Assembly (NCBI GenBank): GCA_001600055.1
Contig: BCIV01000001.1
Location: forward strand, 478,255 to 542,254
Direction: 5' to 3'
From: Filobasidium wieringae
Taxonomy: Eukaryota > Basidiomycota > Tremellomycetes > Filobasidiales > Filobasidiaceae
DNA length: 64,000 nucleotides
Part shown: piece by piece, positions 35,601-47,046 of the stretch
Layout of the letters: every line of letters begins with the position of its first letter
Position numbering within the stretch: the stretch's first letter is position 1
Position numbers and translations under genes: made by a program
Notes under the pieces: generated by a model
What the model was told of the DNA's origin: nothing
The model's input: only the letters and a program-made list of their open reading frames with translations
Databases searched by the model: none

Positions 35601-38600
35601 TAAGTTTGAAAACTATTCGGAACATGTCCGATGGGCGTCGCTGGATACAAAGGTTAGTCAAGATGGTATTTCGTATGCGCTGGCAAGTTACAGACTGATC
35701 AGGGAATTCGCCAGTTCTTTTCTATATGTTCGAATACAGCAGAATCCTAGACATTACGCATCTGCTCTCGGACAAGACAAGACGATCTCGTTAGACTGGC
35801 AACAGGCTTTGGATGACTTCCTCAAGGTGTTGTTGAACTTTGTTCGTGAAGATCGAATACTAACTCATGGTTGACAATACCGTCAGGTTGCTGTGGGAAA
35901 ATTACAAAGTCATGGTCTCATTGAAGAGGCAAGGCATGGACTAGATGATGACGATGGTGAAGATTTAAGATCCACAAGGTATGTTCGTGTACATTGGTTC
36001 CGCCTTCCTGAGCCGTCAAACAGTAATGTATTGTGTAGCCTTGGGGATGTTATGTCAGCATGTGTCCTCAGTAAGTCTCGACCGACACGTACAAGGGTTC
36101 GATCGGTTCATCGTAATTATGCTCGCAGAACTGGAAACGGTATGACCAAGAAAATACCTTAAATGTATAGCGAATCATTTCAGCTTATGTCGTAGATGGT
36201 CACGATCTTGAGCATGACCTGGCACGCTAGTTTGGAAGATCTCTTGCGCATACTATCTTCCGCTGCAGAGTATTCCGATCTAACTCCTAGGCAGTCCGAA
36301 AAAGCTGTGAGCGGGTCACAGATAGAATGTGGTACTGCCGCTCGCTTATTGAAATGGTAGCTTTTGAGAAAGGTCAATAAAGGCACAGAAATACGCTTCC
36401 CATTACCGACCGACAAAGTGGCAAATCCAAGGTCAGGAAGGTGTAATAAACGAAGCGGATCTGGAGCGGCTTATACTGTTCGACCCCAGTGACAAGGTCT
36501 TTCTTCTCATACAAATTTGTCTGGGCGCCATCATGGTGGACGGTTATGAGAAAGAAAAACGTCCAGATTTCAACGTCACCCTGGAACTTTTTCAGGTGTG
36601 GAAAACGGCAAACAGGATTTGTCGAGGTATGGCAGTACAGTAAGGTCTTCCAGTGGACCGCTGATCGACGTTCTTCCAGCGATCGTGGCTGTCGCCTGTG
36701 AACGAAAAGATGGCGACTCGCTCTTCCACTCACTGGAGATGCTACGAAGCATCAACGGTAAAGGTGTGTGGAATGAGCAACATCTTTGCTAAATAATGCT
36801 GATCATCGATGGGACCAGCCTGGGAGGATTCCGCTGTCGTCCTCCGCCAGATCGATTCCATAGGTACGTTGCCTGCAACCAGGCCAACAAAAAAGGTTTT
36901 GATTAGTATCCATGATGATTCCAAAAGGGCCCAAATCAATCAAGATTTTGGAATCCCAAAACATTCGAAGCAAGTCCAGATTCACGCCGTTGCAGACGAC
37001 AAAATTAAATCTTGGTTGGTCGATCAGGCTTCAAGAAGCTCTGCACGCAACAACCTCAGCAGCTGGAAATGCTGTTGAACCGTCAGGTTGGATATGGTAG
37101 AACCGTAAGAGCTGGAGATTATTGTTTGCATGTGGCACTAGCCACTAACCTCCACAAACCTATAGCTAATCGGCCAAGCCGGAAAATTCCCTTCATTCTC
37201 TGTGGACATACAGTAGGTTTGATTTTCGGTCTTGAAATTTCAGGTCCTTAACTTCACCATCAACAGGCAACTCAATGTGATAACCTATGAAGAAATCGCT
37301 CCAGTCAAGATCGAGTTCGGTGTGACTATACGTGTAGAGGGGGAACTCCTGACCAAATCAGGGAAGAAAGGAACTCGCGCGTCCGATAGATCAATATCTA
37401 TGCTGGCTCTCCTCTCAACAGGCGATTACGTTACATATCGTCGGATCGGGTGCGTCCTTACTACATACTCTCATCAATTGAGATTTATAAATGGAACTGG
37501 AGCGCTTCCCAGAGCCAAATTCTTCGACGAAACCCAGCGTTATATTTGCATCGAGGCGGAATTTACAGAAGTGGATCAGAAACTCATCGTCATGGTCGGA
37601 GGTGGGTAGTCGTGTGGCGGGCACATCTTACATAAATACCAACCCTTACTATCAGTTGATCAAATTGCTGGTTGCCGAACTGTGGAAGGTTAGAGTTTGC
37701 TGATTCTACGAGATACAATCATGCGCTAAACGTTCCGCTGAAGAATACGTTCCATCGGTACCGATCGGGGTTCTGGCTGAATCTTCTGTCAACGACGGTA
37801 TGGTCATGAATGAACGCCCTGACATCGGTCTGCAGTCCGTCGAGGATGAAGAGCAGTTGAACATCATGCTTGCCGGCCAAATGCCAGCAGGTAAGATCTA
37901 TTCCTCAGTGGAGTTTTTCCAAAGCAAACACGTTTACGCTATCACGGTGTGCGGCTAGTATTGTTACCCGATAAACTGCCTAATGGAAACTGGAAATGTC
38001 GGCACACTTGTAAGAACAGATGCAAACACTCGTGCTGTCACGAAGGAGTCAAAAACAAGCCAACAAAAAAGTTCCGATCAAGCGATGAGCAATCTGTATC
38101 ATGCCACTCGCTAAACGACCAGATGATGCAAGGGGTAAGTGCGTCAGTCGCGCTACTTCTGAAAATAGCCTTATCTGGAGATAGTTACAGTCGGAGGTGC
38201 TCGGTACTGCAAGCCATGTGATGGATATAGTAAGTCCTGAAGGAGACACAGTCCACCCCCGGGTAGCCCTCTCTATAAAAGGTATGATCAACGCTTCTCT
38301 TCAGTCGATGGCACAGAATGTCGTTCGATCATTTGATTACTTTGACAGAACCTCAAGAGCCAGTCCTCAGATCGGTTGGCTCCATAGGCAGACTAGGCAA
38401 TAGAAGGCGAGGATCTACAGCAAGCGCATATGAGATTGAAGAATGCACTGAGAGACCGGCTAAGAGGTTCAAGGCTGGAGATCAAGGTCAGCCTTGGGTC
38501 TGTATCGCACGACCACCTCCAGAGCTGGAATGTCCTTAACTGCTTTTTAGTCGCGCAAATTTACAACGTTCAGTCTGATGATTTGGAGGCTGCAGGCCTT

Positions 38601-39284
38601 ATTGATTGGTCAGACCAAGTGTTATCGCCGGAGCCAGAGTTTGAACAAAGATCGATTGAGCTTACAGATGAGAACGCCACCTCACTAGCAGAAGATCTGC
38701 TATTCAATGATGAGCCTACCAAACGGAACGATGCACCGCTCTTTTACTCTAGCCCGCCAAAACAAAAAGATACGTATCTCACTACTAGCGCAACAACTGA
38801 ATCTAGCAACGGTAGCATCAGTGTTGAACCGGTCCTGTCACATGTCCCGCCCGCTTCCAATCCCCAGCAGGAGGACACCGACGAGGAGGAGTTTTGCAAT
38901 TTCAATGACTACTTGAGGGACGAGAACGAAAACGATACTTGCTCTAGCCCTGTTCGTAACGAACAGATAACATCCAATAAGGTCGAAGCATACGGATCTC
39001 CCAACGAGGACCGTGGTCATGTGCCTCAGAAAGGAGCCGTCTCTTCGCCTTCTATGTTGGTCCTAGAGTTATCGGCTGGACTCGAAAATGGTCGTTCAGA
39101 AGCTCACACGGCCGATATCTCTACTCGGGATAGCCTCGCTCAACACGACCAGGGACGGAAGCGAGAGTACGATCCTTTTACGATCGATTTCAGCCAGGCA
39201 AAATCCGAAGGCGACCTTGTGAAGGACGAGTTGGAAGACTTTGACGAGTGGATTACTAGCGGACACATCGAGATCGTAGACTAG
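32632..39284 (+). CDS. MER3: Meiotic DNA helicase Mer3/HFM1
   Basis: The probable start is ATG 32632; the acidic, Tyr-rich N-terminus and its introns (to ~33460) are poorly constrained. The Ski2-like core then reads LPDAYRRVFNFNTFNAVQSKVF, PTGSGKTVIFELAI (motif I), LAPTKALCAERY (Ia), LMMIDE (II), VVALSATVPNVEDVARWL (III), SPTRK (IV), STSTLAVGVNLPAH (V) and QQMVGRAGRPQFD (VI). The winged-helix and Sec63-like region follows (SLEDLLRILSSAAEYSD, QQLEMLLNR). A zinc-binding motif CRHTCKNRCKHSCCHEG, typical of Mer3/HFM1, lies near 37997, and an acidic tail follows to the stop at 39282-39284. The enzyme unwinds recombination intermediates and promotes ZMM crossovers in meiosis. More than 20 introns could be removed in phase, so the gene looks intact. 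This suggests the fungus retains a meiotic programme. Confidence 0.92.
36129..36139 (+). other. 11-nt microexon of MER3
   Basis: AACTGGAAACG between CTCGCAG and GTATGA completes VL-KLET-MVTIL, the conserved segment before SLEDLLRIL. The preceding exon (36039-36070) is itself only 32 nt. Confidence 0.75.
36970..37027 (+). other. GC-AG intron in MER3
   Basis: CGAA|GCAAGT to ATCAG|GC, 58 nt. Splicing joins ILESQNIR to SFKKLCTQQP, reproducing the family pattern N-I-x-S-F-x-x-L. No GT donor nearby keeps this frame. Confidence 0.75.
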
Positions 39285-39405
39285 TGGCCTTGTCATCGTG
39301 AATGCATTCAGGTTGGAAGCGAGGACGCCACAATCTTTCTCTGATTGTAATATGCCGTTGACTGATGATACACGTATCGTACACATAAATAGAAAATCGC
39401 TCGGC

Positions 39406-39996
39406 TCAGAAACCCTTGGGGTTCTCTCGCAACGTCAACTTTGAAAAGGCATGCAGCCAAGGTCAATCTCGAACAGTGTTAGAGGCCTGAAACTTGTACC
39501 AACCCGGGTGAATTTTGGGACCTTGTGTACAGACTTCCTGTACCCAAGAGACGTAGGATTGAAGGTAGTATATTTATCCTTGGGGAGCATCTCGGATTCC
39601 TTCGGAATGGCTAGATCTCGGTTCTAAATCGATCAAAGGGAGGACGTCAGTATTGTTCACAACGACGTGTAATGCCAACCAGATAGCTGAGTTACAGCAC
39701 CGCAGTGCTGTACTTATGTAAGGTCTGCAAACGGGATATTCGAAAGCCGCTCTCAAGTCCACTTACCAAGCCTTTGAACTCGACACCGCTAGCCCGGACA
39801 GCTTCTACCACACTATCTACTGCCTGCATCCTCTTCCTTTGATTTGCTTTCCTTGTCGGCGAAAGCCTCCATGGCGACTTCCTGTCACCGAACAACGGTG
39901 ATCGTCAGCTACTGATCAGGTAGAACATCGGAGCACCAGAACGTACCACAGCAGACCTCCAAAACTTACTTGCGAGCTCCTGAATGCTCCAATCAT
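39406..39996 (-). CDS. MRPL31: Mitochondrial large-subunit ribosomal protein mL60
   Basis: The first exon, 39996-39947 (50 nt), encodes MIGAFRSSQVSFGGLLW. Exon 2 (39881-39767) continues KSPWRLSPTRKANQRKRMQ and VEAVRASGVEFKGL. A third exon near 39600-39505 gives LPKDKYTTFNPTSLGYRKSVHKVPKFTR, and the last short exon ends LTLRENPKGF with TGA at 39408-39406. This is the full mL60/Mrpl31 pattern: GGLLWK[ST]P[WY]R[LM]S near the N-terminus, YTTF...GYRKxxHKVPK in the middle and a terminal NPxGF. The protein is a small structural subunit of the mitochondrial ribosome. It is divergent from ISA2 across 263 bp and convergent with MER3. Confidence 0.92.
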
Positions 39997-40259
39997 CGTC
40001 TTCAAAGATGCAAAAGCCCTTCCTATCCCTGAACTCGATCGCGACCTTGATATTGAAAGTCAGTTGCACGACGTTCAGCATTAGACGACCGGGCACGGTC
40101 ACGTGAAAGCGGGAACCCGACTTGACCCTAGCTTACAATCAGCATGTCAGATGCTTATTCACTATTTAGGATGCTGAATATACCGCTCGCAAACGAGTGA
40201 TTGCATCGCAGATTTAATTCTGGTATCTTCCAAGACACTCTCTATCTTCTTATCCGTTC
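39997..40259. promoter_or_regulatory. Shared promoter of MRPL31 and ISA2 with TCACGTGA box
   Basis: 263 bp between two mitochondrial genes transcribed outward. The octamer TCACGTGA at 40099-40106 lies about 100 bp from the MRPL31 start and 154 bp from the ISA2 start, well placed for a shared bHLH (Cbf1-like) site. Binding is inference. Confidence 0.5.
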
Positions 40260-41244
40260 ATGAGCGTACGAAATACACCCTCACGAATTCTCGCCTCGAC
40301 GTGTTCGTCCTGCAGACGAGCGTCGTCATTCAGCGCAAGTCGAACTTTGCTCTGGTCTACCTATAGCAGTGGGGGGCCTGGACCGAGGACCCTGGCAAGC
40401 AAAAACAGCACTTTGAGGCAGATGCCACTGTATTCACAATGTACAATGTATCACAACTCAAGAGCCGACCAATCGAGAACTTTACATTCCGTGAGGCAAT
40501 ACGCCTCTGCAGCCAAGTCAACGACGTCCTCTACGACTTTGAGAGTGATACCTCCAGACCAGCAGGAATTAAAGACGAGCGAGGAGTTCGAGGATGCTGA
40601 GTTGCTGCCGATAGAAGAAGCGAATATAGTCGTGACCGATGATGCAATCAAGGTAGGTGATCTGTTCGCGAAGTCTTTCGATAGGGTTATATCGATATTT
40701 TATGCTCATATATATATCCCGGATAGCAACTATCCAAAATTGCCGGCAGAGAGCCCGATAATACAAAATTGGCATTGAGGCTAGTTGTAGAGAGTGGAGG
40801 ATGTCATGGGTATCAGTACAAGATGGATTTGGATGACAATGGCACGGTAGTCGGCGATTAGTGAGCATATTGGATGGTCTCTGCAGTACAATCAGTATCT
40901 TAGTTGCATATCCTCTCAAAAGCACATTCCAGCCGGAAGTACAGCCATGTATACCAATTGTGGTAGACATGATATCGCTTGATCTGTTGAAAGGCAAGTA
41001 AAATCACCTCTTCTTTCATCATAATTTTGATCCTGACGTCTTCTGCATCAGGTTCAACCCTTCATTTTGCTACGGAACTCATCGGTAGTACTTTCAGATT
41101 ACAGGATAATCCCCAGGTCAGTCGTTGAGGTACCCTAACCGTTCCGATTCTCGTCAGGCTAAATCTAGGTTCCCGTTCAATTTTGTCAACCAGGCGAAAG
41201 AAGGCGGCAATTGCGGCTGCGGAGTCAGCTGGGAAGCCAAATAA
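40260..41244 (+). CDS. ISA2: Mitochondrial iron-sulfur cluster assembly protein Isa2
   Basis: Exons 40260-40652, 40727-40860, 40923-40993, 41052-41116 and 41195-41244. The first ~85 residues are a long Arg/Ser-rich mitochondrial presequence. The A-type carrier (HesB/IscA) domain reads QLSKIAGREPDNTKLALRL, VVESGGCHGYQYKMDLDD, IPIVVDMISLDLLKGSTLHF, ELIGSTFRLQDNPQ and GGNCGCGVSWEAK. The three conserved cysteines (GGC near residue 155 and the C-terminal C-G-C pair) are present. Isa2 works with Isa1 and Iba57 to make mitochondrial 4Fe-4S clusters. Intron 3 (40994-41051) uses a GC donor. It is divergent from MRPL31. Confidence 0.93.
40994..41051 (+). other. GC-AG intron in ISA2
   Basis: AAAG|GCAAGT to CATCAG|GT, 58 nt, giving LLK-G-STLHFATEL, the invariant ISA2 sequence. 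A GT donor is not available in frame. Confidence 0.8.
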
Positions 41245-42774
41245 GATGTAACGTCTCTAGTATACGTTGAATGAACAACAAATGGCATGGATCAAGGCCT
41301 CTTGCTATTCTGATCGGTTAAAAGCCATCCCCCTCGGATAGCTATATCCATAATGGTGAATGGCCAGGAGTGTGCGCTCTTTTCAAGACCTCAGGGCGTC
41401 AACGTTCGACGAGTTCGAAGCCATATGACGAGAATCTATATAACAATGTATAGCATAACCGCTTATGGCCGCATTGCCTTTGCTCTTATCGCCAGCTCAA
41501 AATCCAGAAAGGTGTGTTGGGTCATCAATTAGGGCTCAGCGAGGGGTGCGTTCGCCGACGGATCATTCGGACACCTCGGTCACACATCGTACAAGCGGCA
41601 TAAGGACGTCGTCGACACGATTACATCTCGATGCCAAGTGACAGTGCTGTATTGTGTAAATTGTGTATGATATGCCTTATCGTAGTGGTCGAGCTGGTTG
41701 CGCTTATCTCTCGCAATCGTGATCGTCGATCAAGGTAGGCAGGCAGCGATGAAACCGCGGGTCTGATCGTCGACTTGCCCGAGATCACGGCTCCGACAAG
41801 CTAGGCTACTCGAACGCCTTGTAACAAGCGACGAGCGCTGATTGGGTACAGACCGCAGTCAGCGGTCCGAACGGTCTGTGCCTGCCCGCGAGCTAGGACG
41901 GCGCAAATTCGGGTAGATTGCCGGCATCGTCTTGCCCTCGCACGCCACCGTTTTATTGTCTCATCGTTGTTTTCGTTGTGGTGCGCCTGGCCTCTCTCCT
42001 CCCGCGTGGGCCCTGATGCGATGCGATGCCTCCATGCCTCTAGCCCCTCCTAGCACCTACCGACCTACCACCACCACCACCACCCAGCACCCACCACCAC
42101 CTACCATCCCATCCACCACCTACACTCTTCATCCTTACCACTAACACGTCGTACCATTCGTCTCTCTCGTCTCCAAATCTATTCAACACATACACCGCAG
42201 CGGCTGATCCTATCGATTGGCGTCAACGCAACTCTTCCTTTCCCGTTTTCTCTCCATCTCCCTTGCTGTGTGAGGATACCGCCTGCCATTGGTGAGTTTG
42301 GTTTCGATCAACTGGGACGGCCTGTTCGAATGGCAGTTGGTGGTCTCACCTGCCGCCTTGACAACTTCGCTCTCGACCAGACGCTTACCTTCCCATTTTC
42401 CTTGTGCTTTTCATCTATCTACATGTGGACGTTTCCTATCCATCACGATCATCAACTCAATATCAAATTCCTTTTTACATCATACAATTACCATGTCATG
42501 CCTCATGCCAATGTCAACCGACAGAGCTCGCGACCCGAACCAGCACCCTTCTCTCCCATCTCGTACACCATCCCCTTATCATCTTACCCCTTCCTTCGCA
42601 TACCATTCGAACTTCGCTATCACTTGAACTTTTACCGAACGTGTACCAACGCAAGGAAATTCATGAACCTTTGACTGCGACACTCTTACCAGACCGACTC
42701 TCAACAATTGTCCGACCTGATCGAGCATTACAGTACACACCACACCAGCACAATTCTTCCAGAGGAAACCAACA
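41245..42774. promoter_or_regulatory. Long upstream region and leader of the bHLH gene
   Basis: 1530 bp without a convincing gene. The right half (about 42060-42770) is C/T/A-rich, with a CACCACCACC tract at 42068-42120 and long pyrimidine runs, as expected for a long 5' leader. Several overlapping frames at 42270-42778 are by-products of this low-complexity composition. Upstream short frames could act as uORFs. Confidence 0.45.
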
Positions 42775-44491
42775 ATGAACGCTCGTGCGCGCGCTCCAGG
42801 CGATTTTGCCAGTCATATCGGCTCTCATGAGCCCGCTCCCGTCAAGGTCGAAGAACAGATTGTTTCGCAGGAGGAACAGCAGATCGACGGCGATTCTCAG
42901 CTGGCATGTAACGTAAATAAGACCGCCAAGCCAACCAAATCGAAGAGCAGAAAGCGAGTCAATACAGCCGAGAAAAGAGCGAGTCACAATGCCGTCGAGA
43001 GGCAGAGACGAGAGATGTTGAACGGTCGATTCCTGGTAGGTCTTTGGCTTTGCTTCAGCAAATCCTCGACCGGGTTCTGATCAGATCCCCCATTACTTGA
43101 AACGCAAACTTTACCTCTTACAGGATCTGGCTAGATTATTACCTTCTTTGGCCAACATCCGTCGCCCATCCAAGGCTGCTATTGTCAACGGATCTATCAA
43201 TCATCTCAGCTTGCAAAGGGAACAGCGACTCACCGCTGCTCGCGAAGTCCGTTCCATCTTCGCTGAGAAGCAGGAATTCCTCGAAGAGATCAACGAATGG
43301 CGAACTAGGAACGGTCTACCCCCTAGGGAAAGCAAAGGCTGGACACAATCTTTGGAGGAAGTTGTCTCCGTGGAGTCCGAAGTCTTTGGCAACTTTATCG
43401 GAATGGGCGATGGAGACGGCGATGGCGAAAACGAAGGCGACTATGGCGAAGCGGAACAGGACGGCCATGACGCTGAAATGAACGCTGACGAGAGTTGCCT
43501 TGGCAAATCGCAAACCTTTTCGTCGATCAGTCAGATTCCTGTTTCTGCAGCAATCGAAGTGGAGAGGAAGGCTGGAATCTTGCCTATCAACGGCTACAAC
43601 CCGTCGATGACCGATACCGGATCTATGAGTCGCAACAGCTTCGCGATGCCTTCTCGTCAGCTATCCTTTGCTCCAACGGATCAGTCAAGCTTGATCTCAG
43701 GCTCGCCTCAACTTTCTCAAACCTTCGGTAACGGTTCTCCGATTGACAACGCGCAGCACATCGCCTTGCAAGCGTTCTTGTCTGGAAATGACGCGTTTGC
43801 GCACTCATTCCAAGGTTCCCCTGGCGGGCTGTCCGCTGGTGTGGTGACCCCCCCTCCTATTGATTCTCAAATCAATGTCTCTACCTTTGCACCGCCCTCA
43901 CCCCCTGCTGCACCGACCAGTTTCACCAAGATGGGCGGCAATGAAGAAAAGGTGCATGAGTGGGCCGCCCAGCAGTTGATGATGCAGTTCTCCGCAGAGA
44001 GACAGATGGGCACTGGCATTAAGCGTGAATCTTTCGACAACAATCTCTTTGGTCAGTTTGGATTACAATCAGGGGGTCGAACATTGCCGGGAGTCATGAG
44101 CAGCTCGGCCTCGCAGTTGAGCTCTGCTCATCAGGCCCTCCTTGCGCATCAGCCGCACCTCGCGGCAGCCGCATTCCCTCCTCCTCATTCGGATGCATCG
44201 CCCAGAGCGCGATACCCGGCCGATTCGAGCACTAGTCCCCTCTCCCTCGGACTTTTCGAACCTGCGGATCCCATCAATCATGCGCAAATCCAGCAGTTCT
44301 TCGCTGCCAACGCTGCTGCCGTCGCGTCGTTGACTCCGGCTCTCAACGGTCTCACCTATGATCCCACCGATTCGTGGTCCAGACTCAAGTCCCGAGCTCC
44401 GGTCTCAAAACCCTCGCCGAGTATAGAGGAGTTCCGGGATGCCGTTCGTGCTGGCATTAATATGGGTCTTGCAGCTCGTATGAGCGCCTGA
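42775..44491 (+). CDS. bHLH transcription factor
   Basis: Exons 42775-43035 and 43124-44491. The basic region and helix 1 read KRASHNAVERQRREMLNGRF, with the His-Glu-Arg pattern (H..VER.RR) that contacts CACGTG-type E-boxes. The loop and helix 2 continue as DLARLLPSLANIRRPSKAAIVNGSI, split by an intron exactly after helix 1. A leucine-rich coiled extension follows (LQREQRLTAAREV...FLEEINEWR). The rest of the ~540-residue protein is disordered, rich in Ser, Pro, Ala and Gln, with an acidic patch around GDGDGENEGDYGEAEQDG, a plausible activation region. The protein should dimerise and bind E-boxes in the nucleus. Its targets are unknown; TCACGTGA boxes elsewhere in this window are candidates only by motif logic. 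Confidence 0.85.
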
Positions 44492-45309
44492 TTGCTGACG
44501 GTATGATATACGGAGTTGCTGTTTGGCGCGCCCAGTAATGTGGAGCAACTTACTAGCCTCCAGTCGAAGATGAGGAAAAAATCGATCGTAGCCTTGGTTG
44601 TTTGTATAGTAATAACAGTGTTGTGAAGCGTCTAGTAGACGAGCTTTATTGTCTCGATCTATCTGATCGCTGAAGGATTGTAGAGTTGTGCTCGGTATAG
44701 TTGTGTTAAAACTCTTGTGCTGCTCGAGTTTGCCTGATTATTGATTGGTATATTTGGACTGGGGTGGCGGAGTGGAACGTGGAAATATGACAAACCAGCA
44801 CGCACGTTGATGAAACCTAAGCGAGGGGCGGCGACGTGTATCTACTTCCGACGCTCCCGACGTCACTCTGGAGTCAGGGATCTTCGCAGGAGTGCTACAC
44901 AAGCTAGACAAGTGTATGTTGCTGTAGGTCATCCAGTGACTCGCATCGCTATCATCCGCCACTTCACCACACCCATCCATACTCCGTCGCTATCCAGATC
45001 GTACTTGCCAGCACTAGCTAACCGGCTACAGACAGACGTCGCATCTGGTAGTCCTTGGTACTTTCAGCAATAAGCGATAGAGGCAAGATATCGACAAACC
45101 CCTAGCAACATGCAGATCCACCCATCCTCCTATCGTCGACATTGAATTCACTTGCACGCCTTGGCCTCTATCCAGAACTAAATCTGCGATTCTTAGCTGT
45201 CGGAAAACCCTATAAAACATCGCAACGTACCTTCGAGTGTCGATCTTTCCACCCACTCTTACTCCCTTACCTTACCTTCACTCATCGAACTCGTTGACCT
45301 ACCGCTTTC
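44492..45309. promoter_or_regulatory. Intergenic region with TATA box before the cyclin gene
   Basis: 818 bp holding the 3' end of the bHLH transcript and the cyclin promoter. A TATAAAA lies at 45211-45217, 93 bp before the cyclin ATG. A 110-codon plus-strand frame (44741-45073) lacks recognisable features and is not called. Confidence 0.5.
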
Positions 45310-46898
45310 ATGAGCGTATCGGTCTTCGCCAGGACAGTACACGACCTGCAGCCTATCCACTCCGTCAATTTTGAGCGAAGTCGCGGAGCTGTCGACATGC
45401 CTGTTGCGCTACAAACTCCGGCTGGAGTGCCACCGCGAGCAGAGGTCGATAGAGTCGGACAGACAAGCCCTACGCAGACCAGAATACCATCAGATCGTAA
45501 TATCAGCAATACCAGGGCTGGTAGGGTCCCGGGGATCGTTGACAATGAGTCTCGGACAGGTAATATACCACAAAATTTATCACCTGAGCCATGCTCTGCC
45601 AGAAGAGGAGAAGACACCCTTATATCGGCGGGAAAGGGAAAGGGACAGAAAGCCTACGATTCAATAGGCGAACAGTATCGATCTTCGCCAGGGGTATCTT
45701 CGAATCCGACAGGAATAAAAGCTGACCAGCTGAAAATCGACCAAAGAACAGCACCCAATACAAGCTTGGAAGCCGTATCTAGTCTCCATCTTGAGCGGGT
45801 CCAGGATCCATCAACCGAAGCTCGAATGGACCTAGAAACCTTTCCCACCAAAAGGTTAATCGCTTTGGTCGCATCCCTCCTACAACGCATGGCTGTGGCG
45901 AACGACAAATTAAAGCAGGAACGAGGCGGGGCAACGGGAGGCACCCGTTCTCTCAGCAGCACCGAATCCGGCCACCGAGCATCTAACCGCCAAAGAGCTC
46001 CATCGACACGAGTCAACCCATTAGATATGGTCATACCGCCGTTCCGACCGAGAACAACGGAATCGTCTAGAGAGGGCCAAGCCGCGGCATTGACCGCCGC
46101 ATCATCCGAATCGCGAAGAGAGCTGGACGGTGCAGTAACGGGGACATCCGATGGCAAGGACGCTCCCTTCGAAGCTACTTCTCGACCTCCACAACCAATA
46201 TCAGCCAAATCCGACTCTTCGCCGATTGACGCACCATCCGATCCGATTCTCACTGGTAGTGAATCTCCAGCCCCAGCCGCAGTCCTACCTGAGTTGCCTG
46301 AGCGATCTGTAAATTGGCCCAGTACAACAGCAGCGAGCCGCGCAATCGATCACCCCTCATCGCTTCTATGCTTTCATGCCCGTAACGTGCCATCGATCGG
46401 TATCGAAACGTATCTGCAGAGAATTTTAAAGTATTGTCCCGTAACGAATGACGTCTTCATATCGCTTCTTGTGTACTTTGACCGTATGAGCAAAACGCTA
46501 GCCAACACCGAGCGGCATGGGAAAGCTATCAACGGCCCTCCGATATCGCAACATCTCAGCGAATCAGATCATCAGGGATTCGCCATCGACAGTTACAATA
46601 TCCATCGGCTAGTCATCGCAGGCATTACCATTAGCTCAAAATTTCATTCTGACGTCTTCTATACAAATTCTCGTTATGCGAAGGTAAATGACACCTATTC
46701 CTTCTTTACCCGCCAGGATCGCTGATAACTGCAATTCAGGTTGGAGGCTTACCACAGACAGAGTTGAATCAACTCGAGCTTCAATTTCTGCTACTGAACG
46801 ATTTCAAGCTGGTAATACCGTTAGAGGAAATGCAACGTTACGCAGACAGGTTGTTGATATATGGAGAGGAAGCCAATCCCCCTACTGCTTCGGCATAA
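45310..46898 (+). CDS. PHO80-like cyclin (Pcl family)
   Basis: Exons 45310-46683 and 46740-46898. About 360 disordered N-terminal residues precede the cyclin box: IGIETYLQRILKYCPVTNDVFISLLVYFDRMSK, then FAIDSYNIHRLVIAGITISSK and FHSDVFYTNSRYAKVGGLP, ending NQLELQFLLLNDFKLVIPLEEMQRYAD. This is the Pho80/Pcl cyclin signature (PF08613). These cyclins bind a Pho85-type CDK and control phosphate signalling, glycogen metabolism or morphogenesis; which role applies is not visible. The intron falls inside the box and joins in phase. The long disordered N-terminus is unusual relative to yeast Pho80, which is nearly all cyclin box. A TATA box sits 93 bp upstream. Confidence 0.88.
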
Positions 46899-46952
46899 TA
46901 TACCCATTAGATAGTCACAGTTATGATCTGGAAGCATATCAGAGCGCACATC

Positions 46953-47032
46953 TGGTGCTCAATAGAGACCACGAGTACAGACGTAGGCGGCGTGGTGCTC
47001 AATAGAGACCACGAGTACAGACATAGGCGGCG
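46953..47032. repeat. Tandem duplication of a 40-bp unit
   Basis: Positions 46953-46992 and 46993-47032 are identical except for one G-to-A change (39 of 40). The repeat fills over half of the 148 bp between the convergent cyclin and TEA-factor stop codons. Confidence 0.95.
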
Positions 47033-47046
47033 GACAAATCAGGCAT

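Noticed and set aside
34741..38320. MER3 as a decayed gene because of many stops
   Set aside because: Every stop lay in a GT-AG or GC-AG intron, and the joined exons reproduce all helicase motifs, the Sec63-like region and the zinc motif.
42270..42778. Three overlapping frames of 112-134 codons
   Set aside because: They arise from C/T-rich low-complexity leader sequence in all three frames and lack protein-like composition.
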